DNA from: Bacteroidales bacterium Bact_23
Lineage (GTDB): Bacteria; Bacteroidota; Bacteroidia; Bacteroidales; Lentimicrobiaceae
Assembly (NCBI GenBank): GCA_001603685.1
Contig: LUZO01000121.1
Span: forward strand, 1 to 24,942
DNA length: 24,942 nt
Direction: 5' to 3'
Shown here one piece after another: positions 1 through 8,155 of this stretch. How positions within the stretch are numbered: position 1 is the stretch's first letter; the number at the start of each line of letters is the position of its first letter. Below the pieces are notes generated by a model that saw only the letters and a list, made by a program, of their open reading frames with translations, had not been told where the DNA came from and did not search any database. A program made the position numbers and the translations under genes.

Positions 1-29
1 AATTAAAACGGCCTTGCGACACGGACGAT

Positions 30-3000
30 TTATAAAATTACTTTGGCACTTACACTACCCGAAGCGGATACTGCCGTTACAATATAGGCGCCCTTGGGCA
101 GACCGGCAGCATTGATGGTTGACAAACCGCCGCCATTCAGCTGAACGCGCTTAACCGTCCTGCCCATCAGATCGGTGATGGTTACTTCGGTTTTGGTATC
201 CAGGCCGGCAAGGTAAACCACCTGCTGGTAGGCATAGATTTTTGCATCCAAGGCGGCACCCGGTTTTTCGATGCCGAGGGGTGCAAAGTGCAGTGCAAAG
301 CGGTTGGCATCATCACCCTCTTCGGAGGTAAACTGATGGCTGCCGGCTTCGGTAAGGTTAACGGTTTCGCCGGTTTTGTTGTCGGTAAGGAAGAGTACCA
401 ATCCGGGGAGGCTCTTTTCCAGTCCGATGCTGAAGTTGAAAGAGTTATTCTTTACAAAGCCGAAGGGAACGACCAGGCCGCTGCTCTGTTCGGGCAGGGT
501 GTTGAGCGCATAGAGATCTTCGCCAGATACCGAATAGAACATGGGCGCAAAACCGGCAAGGAAGTATGAATCGAACTGTGAGTCATATCCGGCGGTTGCG
601 GCAGGATTAAACCTTACGATGCTCGATTGCGAAGTGGTTCCGTCCAGATCGCGGGCAACAAGAAGAATAAAGTCTTCGCCCGACTTGTACCAGTTGGTTG
701 AGTTATGTACCCTTTTTGAAGCCGGAATGGTAATGGAGCCGTTACCGGAAGTGTGTACCATAAAGCCGTTCATGGCAGGGATAATGCCTCCAACATCAGT
801 TGAAGTCTTGTAGCTGCCTGTTTGTGAATCCCAAACCTGAATTATAGCATCAATATTGCTTTTCGTCCAGGTATTGTCATATTGCAGTGCGCTGGAGAAG
901 GGGTTACCAAGCAGATGCCAGCCGGGGTATGCACTTCCGGTTGTATTGGCAAGGCCGGAGATGGTAATATCTGAAGTGTTTATTGATACTACTTTTACTT
1001 CTTGAACGATATCCGTAGCATTAAACTCCTTGGTATCCGATTGCTGATAAGCTACCAGATAACCTATACCTGGTTCAAAAAAGTCAATTCCGTTTTCGCT
1101 AACCTTCTGGTTCAGCCAGTATTCGTTTTCTTTTGACTCGTCCAGTGCGTAAAAGTCATAATCGTTATCGTTTCCTGTGGGAGTCCACTTCCCTTCAATT
1201 AACTCAACGCTTACCGGTGAAGAGATTAAATGCCAGCCACTTCCGGCATTATTCCAATCAGCCGCAGAAATATAACGCTCAATGGTGGCATTGCTGGTGC
1301 CAAGTATAAGTATATTGCTATAGAAATTACCCGATTCAAAACTTGAATTAAAGATAACTGAACCTGTACCACCGGCATCTGACTTAATCAGAAGATCTCC
1401 ATTAATTACAAGTTGTTTTAGTACACCATCAATATTAACAACTGTTAATGCGCCGCCAGGGTTAATTATCATATTTTTACATTCAGCATAATTCTCGGTA
1501 ACTGTAACATTTCCAGCAATTACAACATCGGTAGTACTGTTTGGAACGCTGTTGGTACTCCATTTGCTTGCCTCATGCCAATTACCGGTGCCGCTAAAGG
1601 TTGCTACCGGGCTGGCAACAAGGGTAGTAACAGAAATTTCATTGGATTCCTCTGACTCAAACTCTCCAGCTACCGCCTTTACCCTATAATAATAAGTTGT
1701 GCTGGCAGTAAGGCCGGTAATATCATGGTAGTTGCCATTTTCAACGGTAAAGGGTGAGCCGGTGATGGGGGTATTTGCCTGAGTATTAGCTGTATGTGAA
1801 CCTAATCCAGAAACATTATCTGTATCAAACATATCCCATTCGGTTGCCAAAGTGGTAAAAGCACCTGCACCTGTACCCGAAGGATTGGTCGTAACACCAC
1901 CGGTTACAGAAGCTTTCCTGCGTAAGGTTTTATCTACGGTAGTATAACCTCCGGTAGCAGTCCATGCTGAACCCGGGTCATTACCTATTACCCCGAAAAT
2001 ATCTACATAAGAACCTGTTGAGATTTTGTACAACACAACGGCATCATCTCCGTTAAAGTTTACCGCAGCATTATTCACAGCAGTAACACCCTCAGGTAAG
2101 GTAAGATTTGCACCAGAGTTTTTATAAACCATGGTTTCGCCAGATGGAAGTGTCCCTGAAAGTGTAACATCATTGGTTGTAGATGATGCACCGTTAGCAT
2201 ATAATTGCAATTTATAATCCGACAAATTAACCGATGCGCCAGTTCCATTGTATATCTCAATGTATTTGTTGCTGCTTGATCCCTCAACATATTCTGAGAT
2301 AATCAGATCAGTCATGGTTCCGCCGGCTGTTTTGGTATAAACCTCTAAACGATAGCTTGTTGCACCACTTACCGCATTCCAGTTGGCCGTAAAACCTGTA
2401 CTGCCAACGGCGGTTGCTGCTGTGGCTACGGGTGCATCAAGAGCAGGTGCGGTAACACTTCCGCTTAGGGTTACTGTTTTAGCTGTAGCGCCGGTGGAGG
2501 TAATATTTACCGTTTCACCGTTGTAATTGCCAACAGCCAGGCCGGCTTTAAGCCTTGCATAAATGGTGGTACTGGCTACGCTACCACCAGACTGGGTAAG
2601 CGAAAGCGAACCACCGTAACCCGAACCAGCTGATGTTGAAATCTCATAATTGGTAGGAGCGGTAAGCGAAATATTGGCGGTAAGGTTGCTGCCTGATACC
2701 GTAAACTCCTGCGCTGCCGAAGGGCCATTGCCGGAAATATAGGTGAAACCGCTTAATGTGGCAGGGGTAACGGTAATGGTAGGGGTGGGGGCGCCAGTAA
2801 CCTCCTTAAACAAATAAACATCTGCCTGTCCACTTGCATAGCAAGAAAACAGATTATTGCTGCTGTTAAGCCTCATCAGGTTACTAGCCGCTGCAGTATT
2901 TTCATCTTTAACAGTTGCTTTCCCATCTGCTGCTACTGAAATAGAAAAATTAATTGGTGTAGCATTTAGTATTAATTGATTACTAGATGTTCCTGCACGT

Positions 3001-3338
3001 AAATAACCATTATTTACCGCATCAAAAAGTGTCCAGTTAGAACCACTTGTTCCTAAGGTAATTTCAAATGGTTTGTCATCGTTTGCAGCTGTTGCAACGG
3101 TCACAGTTGTTTTATTACCAGTTACTGTTACCTGGACAGCTGCACGGTTATTATTATTTTGCTTTCCTAGCGCATACCAACCTGAGCTTTTCTGTCCCAT
3201 AATCAGGTACTTGCCGCCATCAACAAGGCCGGTGTTGGATGTTATCATTTCATAGGTTTTCTGTCCTATCACACTCCCGCTTCCCAGCAGCATTACCGCT
3301 GCAATCAGTAAGGTTTTAAAAAAAGTAAATTGTTTCAT
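30..3338 (-). CDS. T9SS-secreted multidomain protein with lamin-tail and fibronectin III domains
   Basis: A 1102-residue secreted or surface protein. Residues 1-26 form a signal peptide (MKQF, then a hydrophobic core ending VIGQ). Residues 27-182 resemble a beta-rich domain common in secreted Bacteroidota proteins (GKYLIMG, WYALG, NNNNRAA, then a closing VYLFKEV). Residues 186-296 look like an Ig-type beta domain (ITVTPATLSGF to VTLSGSV). A fibronectin III domain starts at 301 (FTANWNAVSGATSYRLEVYTK) and ends at 572 (YYYRVKAV, NEISVTT). A lamin-tail domain (DLIISEYVEGSSSNKYIEIYNG, about 342-515) sits inside it. Residues 577-690 resemble the NWHEASKWSTNSVPN beta-helical type. Residues 1031-1102 are a type A T9SS sorting domain (TITDLMGR, GLPKGAYIV, KVIL). 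No catalytic motif is seen, so an adhesive or binding role is only an inference. A TATATTTG box lies about 110 bp upstream. The stop is 29 bp from the window edge. Confidence 0.9.
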   Translation of the reverse strand: MKQFTFFKTLLIAAVMLLGSGSVIGQKTYEMITSNTGLVDGGKYLIMGQKSSGWYALGKQNNNNRAAVQVTVTGNKTTVTVATAANDDKPFEITLGTSGSNWTLFDAVNNGYLRAGTSSNQLILNATPINFSISVAADGKATVKDENTAAASNLMRLNSSNNLFSCYASGQADVYLFKEVTGAPTPTITVTPATLSGFTYISGNGPSAAQEFTVSGSNLTANISLTAPTNYEISTSAGSGYGGSLSLTQSGGSVASTTIYARLKAGLAVGNYNGETVNITSTGATAKTVTLSGSVTAPALDAPVATAATAVGSTGFTANWNAVSGATSYRLEVYTKTAGGTMTDLIISEYVEGSSSNKYIEIYNGTGASVNLSDYKLQLYANGASSTTNDVTLSGTLPSGETMVYKNSGANLTLPEGVTAVNNAAVNFNGDDAVVLYKISTGSYVDIFGVIGNDPGSAWTATGGYTTVDKTLRRKASVTGGVTTNPSGTGAGAFTTLATEWDMFDTDNVSGLGSHTANTQANTPITGSPFTVENGNYHDITGLTASTTYYYRVKAVAGEFESEESNEISVTTLVASPVATFSGTGNWHEASKWSTNSVPNSTTDVVIAGNVTVTENYAECKNMIINPGGALTVVNIDGVLKQLVINGDLLIKSDAGGTGSVIFNSSFESGNFYSNILILGTSNATIERYISAADWNNAGSGWHLISSPVSVELIEGKWTPTGNDNDYDFYALDESKENEYWLNQKVSENGIDFFEPGIGYLVAYQQSDTKEFNATDIVQEVKVVSINTSDITISGLANTTGSAYPGWHLLGNPFSSALQYDNTWTKSNIDAIIQVWDSQTGSYKTSTDVGGIIPAMNGFMVHTSGNGSITIPASKRVHNSTNWYKSGEDFILLVARDLDGTTSQSSIVRFNPAATAGYDSQFDSYFLAGFAPMFYSVSGEDLYALNTLPEQSSGLVVPFGFVKNNSFNFSIGLEKSLPGLVLFLTDNKTGETVNLTEAGSHQFTSEEGDDANRFALHFAPLGIEKPGAALDAKIYAYQQVVYLAGLDTKTEVTITDLMGRTVKRVQLNGGGLSTINAAGLPKGAYIVTAVSASGSVSAKVIL

Positions 3339-3451
3339 AGGCTTCTGTTCTTCCTGTTCAGAGTTGTTAGCAAATGATTATCAACTTGTTGGGTTAATAC
3401 GGCAAAGGATTTTAACCATCCGTTGCGCCGTTTTTGTAAAAAAACAAGCTG

Positions 3452-3459
3452 CAAATATA
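3452..3459 (-). promoter_or_regulatory. Promoter -7 box of the T9SS gene
   Basis: Read on the minus strand this is TATATTTG, a full match to the Bacteroidota TAnnTTTG element. It implies a 5' leader of about 105-110 nt. No TTTG is found at the usual 19-20 bp upstream, so the match rests on the -7 box alone. Confidence 0.5.
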
Positions 3460-3523
3460 GGGCTTTATATGAATCAACATATATATATCATGAAATTTGA
3501 GAAAGGTAATTGGTCTGAAGTAG

Positions 3524-3586
3524 GAGGTAAGAAGTAAGAAGTAAGAGGTAAGAAGTAAGAAGTAAGAGGTAATCCGCCGCGGCGGA
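3524..3586. repeat. Heptamer tract (GARGTAA)x7 abutting palindrome TCCGCCGCGGCGGA
   Basis: Seven uninterrupted 7-bp units, GAGGTAA or GAAGTAA, fill 3524-3572 in the order G-A-A-G-A-A-G, giving a 21-bp higher period. The tract runs without a gap into the perfect 14-bp palindrome at 3573-3586. It is non-coding, between the divergent T9SS and MATE genes. Confidence 0.9.
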
Positions 3587-3613
3587 GATTAAAGTAAAAA
3601 GTGACCTTCCACT

Positions 3614-3650
3614 GAAGTCAGAAGTCAGAGGTCGGAGTAGGAGGTAAGAA
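3614..3650. repeat. Second, degenerate heptamer tract
   Basis: GAAGTCA occurs twice, then GAGGTCG, a 6-bp GAGTAG, and GAGGTAA. The units are the same length and have the same GARGT core as the tract at 3524-3572, so this is probably a decayed copy of the same repeat family. Confidence 0.7.
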
Positions 3651-3683
3651 AAATTCTAATCCGCTGCAAAGCGGGAATTAAAT

Positions 3684-3798
3684 GCGCCGCCAGGCGCCTC
3701 ATCCGCCAGAGGCGGACTCATCCGCCGCGGCGGAGCGCCGCCAGGCGCTTCATCCGCCAGAGGCGGACTCATCCGCCGCGGCGGAGTGCCGCAGGCAC
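3684..3798. repeat. 51-bp tandem duplication, each unit with three hairpins, plus a partial third unit
   Basis: Unit 1 is 3684-3734 and unit 2 is 3735-3785. They differ at one base (3698 C, 3749 T). Each unit contains, in order, GCGCCGCCAGGCGC, TCCGCCAGAGGCGGA and TCCGCCGCGGCGGA, separated by 4-nt linkers (CTCA or TTCA). A third, variant first hairpin, GTGCCGCAGGCAC, follows at 3786-3798. The array ends about 40 bp before the MATE promoter. An open frame runs through it from 3682 into the MATE gene, but the encoded Pro/Ala/Glu-rich repeat peptide has no transporter character and is not counted as protein. Confidence 0.92.
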
Positions 3799-3835
3799 TT
3801 CAAATGGCTTCAGCTGCCTCAAATCTCTTTTCTGC

Positions 3836-3843
3836 TATCTTTG
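3836..3843 (+). promoter_or_regulatory. Promoter -7 box of the MATE gene
   Basis: TATCTTTG matches TAnnTTTG and is followed by GCACCC, a context often seen downstream of such boxes. It ends only 9 bp before the ATG at 3853, so the transcript would have almost no leader. No clear -33 TTTG is visible. Confidence 0.55.
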
Positions 3844-3852
3844 CACCCTCAA

Positions 3853-5187
3853 ATGAATCAAAGCTTACCTTCTTACCGGAAAATCTGGGATATCTCCCTA
3901 CCCATTATCCTGAGCCTGGTTGCGCAGAATGTGGTAAATGTTACCGATACGGCATTTCTGGGCCGTGTGGGCGAGGTGGAACTTGGTGCTTCGGCGCTGG
4001 CGGGGCTGTTTTATGTGTCGCTGTTTATGCTGGGCTTCGGCTTTGGCATCGGCGCTCAGATCCTGATAGCCAGGCGCAACGGCGAACAAAACTACCGCGA
4101 AATCGGCAGCATCACCGACAACAGCCTCTATTTCCTCACCTTTCTGGGGCTGATCCTGTTTCTGATCATCCGCTTCTTTTCGCCCTATATGCTGCGGCCC
4201 ATCATCGCCTCCGACGCGGTTTACCGGGCCAGCCTCGATTTTCTGCAATACCGCATCTACGGGCTTTTCTTCGCCTATGCCAATGTGCTGCTGCGCTCCT
4301 TCTACATCGGCACCACCAATACGCGGGTGCTCACCTACAACGCCGTCATCATGGCCGTGGTGAATGTATTCCTCGACTACGCCATGATCTTCGGCCACTT
4401 CGGCTTCCCCGCCATGGGGATAAAGGGCGCCGCCATCGCCTCGGTAATTGCCGAAATGGTTTCGGCGGTTTACTTCTTTATCTACACCTTCCGAAGGGTT
4501 AACCTGCACCATTTCAACCTGTTCAGGTTTGGCAGGATGGACCTGAAAGTGGTTCAAAGCACGCTGAAAGTCTCGATTTTTGTGATGCTGCAGTATTTTC
4601 TGTCGCTGGCAAGCTGGTTTGTATTTTTCATGATTATCGAAAAGATGGGCGAACGGCCGCTGGCCATCTCCAACATCATCCGAAGCGCCTACATTGTGCT
4701 GATGATTCCGGTATTCGCGTTCGGCTCGACAACCAACTCGCTGGTCAGCAATGTAATAGGACAGGGGAAACCCGAATTTGTAATCCCGGTGATCAAACGG
4801 GTTGCGCTGATGAATTTCATCCTGATCGGAAGCATCATCCTGATCTCCGCCTTTATTCCGCACCTGCTGATCTCCATCTATACCTCCGATCCGGAGCTGA
4901 TCAATATGACGGTACGCCCCTTTTATGTGGTGATGTCGGCGCTGTTTCTCTTCTCGTTCTCCAGCATAATGTTCAATGGCGTAAGCGGAACGGCAAACAC
5001 GCAAACCGCACTGCTCATCGAAACCATAACCATTGTGCTCTATCTGGCCGCAACCTGGCTGCTGGCGGTCAGGCTGAAGCTCAGCATCGAACTGGTGTGG
5101 ACCAGCGAGTATGTATATGGCCTGGTGCTGTCGCTGCTCTCCTTTTATTATCTGAAGTCGGGAAAATGGCGTAAAAAAGTCATATAG
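3853..5187 (+). CDS. MATE family efflux transporter
   Basis: A 444-residue inner-membrane protein with about twelve hydrophobic segments in two homologous halves, the layout of the multidrug and toxin extrusion family, which exports cationic or organic compounds using Na+ or H+ gradients. The start at 3853 gives MNQSLPSYRKIWDISLPIIL, the usual MATE opening with P and Q in the first helix (VAQNVVNVTDTAFLGRVG). The second half begins near residue 240 (STLKVSIFVMLQYFLSLASW). The family's usual length is 440-460, which fits this start. The frame stays open upstream to 3682, but that stretch is repeat DNA. It is first in a rightward group of envelope genes, 183 bp before the glycosyltransferase. 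The substrate cannot be read from the sequence. Confidence 0.92.
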   Translation: MNQSLPSYRKIWDISLPIILSLVAQNVVNVTDTAFLGRVGEVELGASALAGLFYVSLFMLGFGFGIGAQILIARRNGEQNYREIGSITDNSLYFLTFLGLILFLIIRFFSPYMLRPIIASDAVYRASLDFLQYRIYGLFFAYANVLLRSFYIGTTNTRVLTYNAVIMAVVNVFLDYAMIFGHFGFPAMGIKGAAIASVIAEMVSAVYFFIYTFRRVNLHHFNLFRFGRMDLKVVQSTLKVSIFVMLQYFLSLASWFVFFMIIEKMGERPLAISNIIRSAYIVLMIPVFAFGSTTNSLVSNVIGQGKPEFVIPVIKRVALMNFILIGSIILISAFIPHLLISIYTSDPELINMTVRPFYVVMSALFLFSFSSIMFNGVSGTANTQTALLIETITIVLYLAATWLLAVRLKLSIELVWTSEYVYGLVLSLLSFYYLKSGKWRKKVI

Positions 5188-5272
5188 CAGATAATCAGGT
5201 GTTTAACAAAGCAATAATCCGTTAATTTTTGCAAAAAGGCAATTAAAGATGTGTTAAAAATTGCAGCGGGTT

Positions 5273-5280
5273 TATATTTG
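5273..5280 (+). promoter_or_regulatory. Possible promoter -7 box of the GT2-GT9-lipid kinase group
   Basis: TATATTTG, followed by CAG, lies in the 183-bp gap after the MATE gene and would give a leader of about 85 nt. A second, poorer candidate is CTAATTTG at 5305-5312. No clear -33 element accompanies either. Confidence 0.4.
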
Positions 5281-5370
5281 CAGTTTCAGATATCTCTTTT
5301 ATCGCTAATTTGCAGCCTGGAAACGGCCTTTTTGCGCCGCTTCATCCGGATACACCAAAAACAGCCGCCT

Positions 5371-6141
5371 ATGATTCCGTTATCGGTCGTCATCATCACC
5401 TTCAACGAGGAGCGCAACATCGGGCGCTGCCTTGAATCGGTGCGCGGGGTGGCCGATGATGTGGTGGTGCTCGACTCCTTTTCCACCGACGGTACCGAAG
5501 CCATCTGCAGGGAACACGGAGCCAGATTCGTGCAGCATAAATTCGACGGGCACATCCAGCAGAAGAACCGCGCGGTAAGCCATGCGAAGTATCCCCATGT
5601 GCTGTCGCTCGATGCCGACGAAGCGCTCGACGATACCCTGAGGGAGGAGATAAAAAGGGTGAAGGAGAACTGGGAGTTCGACGGCTACTATATGAACCGC
5701 CTCACCAACTACTGCGGCAGGTGGATTTACCACTGCGGCTGGTACCCCGACCGCAAGCTGCGGCTGTGGGATTCGCGGAAGGGAGCGTGGGGCGGCGTGA
5801 ATCCGCACGACCGGTATGAGCTGTTCGAAGGCGACAAAAACACCGGCCGGCTGAAGGGCAACATCCTGCATTACAGCTACTACACCCTCGGCGACCACTA
5901 CCGCCAGGTGGAGTACTTCACCGGAATCCTGGCAAAATCGCAGTTCGAAAACGGAAAGCGGGCCAACCTGATTACCCTCTATCTGAGTCCGGTCGTAAAA
6001 TTTCTGCGTGACTACTTCCTGAAACTCGGCATTCTCGACGGCAGGGCCGGATTCACCATATCACGGATATCGGCGGGAGCCACCTATCTGAAATACAAGA
6101 AGATAAGGCAGCTTCAGAAATCGAGGCAACAAACGGCATGA
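5371..6141 (+). CDS. Family 2 glycosyltransferase, KdtX/WaaE-like
   Basis: A 256-residue cytoplasmic glycosyltransferase with a GT-A fold. The start at 5371 places the family opening at the N-terminus (MIPLSVVIITFNEERNIGRC). The nucleotide-sugar motifs follow: DSFSTDGT at 35-42 and the DxD metal site DAD at 81-83. The region WYPDRKLRLW and VNPHDRYEL is typical of the KdtX/WaaE group, which adds glucose or a related sugar to the inner core of lipopolysaccharide. A frame extending upstream to 5251 has no family similarity and is not used. The stop overlaps the next start by 4 bp (ATGA), so it is translationally coupled to the heptosyltransferase-like gene. Acceptor and sugar are inferred from the family only. 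Confidence 0.87.
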   Translation: MIPLSVVIITFNEERNIGRCLESVRGVADDVVVLDSFSTDGTEAICREHGARFVQHKFDGHIQQKNRAVSHAKYPHVLSLDADEALDDTLREEIKRVKENWEFDGYYMNRLTNYCGRWIYHCGWYPDRKLRLWDSRKGAWGGVNPHDRYELFEGDKNTGRLKGNILHYSYYTLGDHYRQVEYFTGILAKSQFENGKRANLITLYLSPVVKFLRDYFLKLGILDGRAGFTISRISAGATYLKYKKIRQLQKSRQQTA

Positions 6142-7157
6142 GGCAATACCGGAAAATCATCATCAGCCGCACCGACAGCATAGGCGATGTGGTGCTTACC
6201 CTGCCGGTGGCCGGGTTGCTGCGCAAATACCACCCCGAAGCCCGAATCCTGTTTCTGGGTCAGTCGTACACCCGGGCCGTTATAGAGTCCTGCATCCACA
6301 TCGACGAATTCATCGACTGGAACGGGCTGTCGGCACTGCCTGCCGGCCGCCAGGCCGAATTTCTGCGCAACACCGGCGCCGATCTGATCATCCATGTATT
6401 TCCGCGCAGGGAGATTGCCCTTGCGGCAAAAAAGGCGGGCATTCCCGAACGGATGGGAACCACCGGGCGGTTGTACCACTGGTACACCTGCAACCGGCTG
6501 GTGCGGCTCTCGCGCCGGAACTCGCCCCTGCACGAAGCGGAGCTGAACGCCCGTCTGATTGCCCGTCTGCTGCCCGGAATAGCCGTTACCACCTCCGCCA
6601 TCCCGGCACTTTACGGAATGGAGCGGATAAAGGAGCTGCCCGCCGGACTCCGGAAGCTGATCGACCCGGAACGGTTTAACCTGATTCTGCATCCAAAATC
6701 GAAGGGCAGCGGCAGAGAATGGGGAATTGATAACTTTGCGAAGCTGACGGAGCTGCTTCCGCACGAAAAATATAATATCTTTATCACCGGAACGGAAGCC
6801 GAAGGCCGTTTGCTGGAGGAGGCCGGTTTTTTCGGGAAGGCAAGGGGGGTTACCAACCTTACCGGGAAGATGGATCTGGAGGAACTTATCTCGTTCATTT
6901 CCGCCGCCGGCGGGCTGGTTGCCTCGGGCACCGGGCCGCTGCACCTGGCCGCCGCGCTGGGAAGAGTCGCCATCGGGCTGTTTCCGCCGATACGGCCGAT
7001 ACATCCCGGAAGGTGGGCGCCGCTGGGAACCCGCGCCACATGGCTGGTGGCCGGAAAGGAGTGCAACGAATGCAAAAACGACACCCGCTGCGAATGTATG
7101 CTGAGCATCAAACCTGAAGAGGTGAAACAAAAACTTGAATCGATGGTTAAACCATAA
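6138..7157 (+). CDS. Family 9 glycosyltransferase (heptosyltransferase-like)
   Basis: A 339-residue GT-B enzyme related to LPS core heptosyltransferases. The N-terminal motif is RTDSIGDVVLTLP (11-23). The C-terminal nucleotide-sugar site includes HPKSKGSGREW (185-195) and ASGTGPLHLAAALG (262-275). The C-terminus has four cysteines, C309, C312, C318 and C320 (ECNECKNDTRCECM), which may bind a metal; similar Cys clusters occur in Bacteroidota homologues, as far as I recall. It overlaps the GT2 gene by 4 bp and is followed 18 bp later by the lipid kinase. Likely role: adding a heptose or other sugar to the LPS core. Whether this organism uses heptose cannot be seen here. Confidence 0.88.
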   Translation: MRQYRKIIISRTDSIGDVVLTLPVAGLLRKYHPEARILFLGQSYTRAVIESCIHIDEFIDWNGLSALPAGRQAEFLRNTGADLIIHVFPRREIALAAKKAGIPERMGTTGRLYHWYTCNRLVRLSRRNSPLHEAELNARLIARLLPGIAVTTSAIPALYGMERIKELPAGLRKLIDPERFNLILHPKSKGSGREWGIDNFAKLTELLPHEKYNIFITGTEAEGRLLEEAGFFGKARGVTNLTGKMDLEELISFISAAGGLVASGTGPLHLAAALGRVAIGLFPPIRPIHPGRWAPLGTRATWLVAGKECNECKNDTRCECMLSIKPEEVKQKLESMVKP

Positions 7158-7175
7158 CTTTATATCCGGGAAGAA

Positions 7176-8108
7176 ATGCAAACAGGCAGTGAATGGTTTG
7201 TGATCGTCAATCCCAACGCCGGCAGGCGGAAGGGCGAAAAGGACTGGCTCGAGATTGCCCGCCTTCTGAATGAAGCCGGCATCGATTTTACCAGTGTCTT
7301 TACCGATCATCCCAACCACGCCATGAGGCTCGCCCGCAAACACATCGAATCCGGTTTCAGAAAAATCATCGTGGTGGGCGGCGACGGCACCCTGAACGAA
7401 GTGGTGAACGGCGTATTCACCCAAAAGCGCTTCCCGCCGCAGGAGATTACCCTGGCCATGATTTCGGTGGGAACCGGCAACGACTGGGGCCGTTCCTTCA
7501 ACATACCGCTCGACTACAAGGGCGCCATAGAGGTGATTAAGCGCGGAAAAACGGTGCTTCAGGATATCGGCAGGGTTCATTTTCAGTCGAAAAACCTCTC
7601 AAAGCAGCGCCATTTCATCAATATGGCCGGCCTGGGCTTCGATGCCATGGTGGCAAAACGGACAAACAGGGTAAAGGAGCAGGGCAAAAGCGGCCCATTT
7701 TCCTACCTCATCAGCCTGTTTGCCAGCCTTATCAGCTATAAGCCCACCGTTGCCAGAGTGAAGGTTGACGGCAATGAGCTGAAGGCGGGTGTCTTTACCA
7801 TGAGCGTAGCCATCTGCCGATACAACGGCGGCGGTATGATGCAGGCGCCCAATGCCCTCCCCGACGACGGCCTTTTTGATGTTACGGTGGTTACAAGCAT
7901 CAGCAGGCTCAGGGTGATCAGAAGCATCAGAAGGCTGTACGACGGCACTTTCCTCAGCATTCCCCAGGTGCGGGCATTCAGGGGCGAAAAAGTTGAAATT
8001 GAATCGGAGCAGAAGATGTATGTAGAGACCGACGGCGAGTCGCTGGGCCACACCCCCATGCATTTCGACATCCTTCCGCTGGCCATTCAGGTGGTCACCG
8101 GAAAATAG
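7176..8108 (+). CDS. Diacylglycerol kinase family lipid kinase (DgkB/YegS/LCB5 type)
   Basis: A 310-residue lipid kinase that phosphorylates a lipid hydroxyl, usually of diacylglycerol, at the cytoplasmic face of the inner membrane. Visible motifs: VNPNAG (11-16), the nucleotide-binding VVGGDGTLNEVVNG with GGDGT at 68-72, and SVGTGNDWGR (98-106). The C-terminal half contains GLGFDAMVA, NGGGMMQAPNALPDDGLFDV and a late DGE motif near residue 285, as the family should. Length is normal (290-330). It lies 18 bp after the GT9 gene and 47 bp before hemW, so it is probably co-transcribed. It may return diacylglycerol to phosphatidate during envelope lipid turnover. The true substrate, diacylglycerol or a sphingoid base, cannot be told; Bacteroidota do make sphingolipids, so that alternative is real. 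Confidence 0.9.
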   Translation: MQTGSEWFVIVNPNAGRRKGEKDWLEIARLLNEAGIDFTSVFTDHPNHAMRLARKHIESGFRKIIVVGGDGTLNEVVNGVFTQKRFPPQEITLAMISVGTGNDWGRSFNIPLDYKGAIEVIKRGKTVLQDIGRVHFQSKNLSKQRHFINMAGLGFDAMVAKRTNRVKEQGKSGPFSYLISLFASLISYKPTVARVKVDGNELKAGVFTMSVAICRYNGGGMMQAPNALPDDGLFDVTVVTSISRLRVIRSIRRLYDGTFLSIPQVRAFRGEKVEIESEQKMYVETDGESLGHTPMHFDILPLAIQVVTGK

Positions 8109-8155
8109 CGGAGCCCCCTCCGGAATCAACGCTTACAACGCTAACAATTCATCCA

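Noticed and set aside
3682..3852. N-terminal extension of the MATE gene (57 extra residues, in frame)
   Set aside because: It translates the hairpin repeats into a repetitive Pro/Ala/Glu-rich peptide, lies upstream of the likely promoter box, and makes the protein too long for the family.
5251..5370. Upstream start of the GT2 gene
   Set aside because: The family begins at MIPLSVVIITFNE, and the extra 40 residues cover the candidate promoter box at 5273.
6336..6355. In-frame LPAGRQA in the GT9 gene, resembling the palindromic repeat that encodes PAGRQ in some Bacteroidota genomes
   Set aside because: The DNA (CTGCCTGCCGGCCGCCAGGC) is not a perfect copy of that palindrome and the segment length fits an ordinary helix of the family, so an inserted repeat cannot be shown.
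6114..7580. 488-codon open frame on the minus strand, antisense to the GT9 and lipid kinase genes
   Set aside because: It overlaps two genes with clear family motifs, contains no recognisable domain and has the composition of a mirror frame in GC-rich coding DNA.
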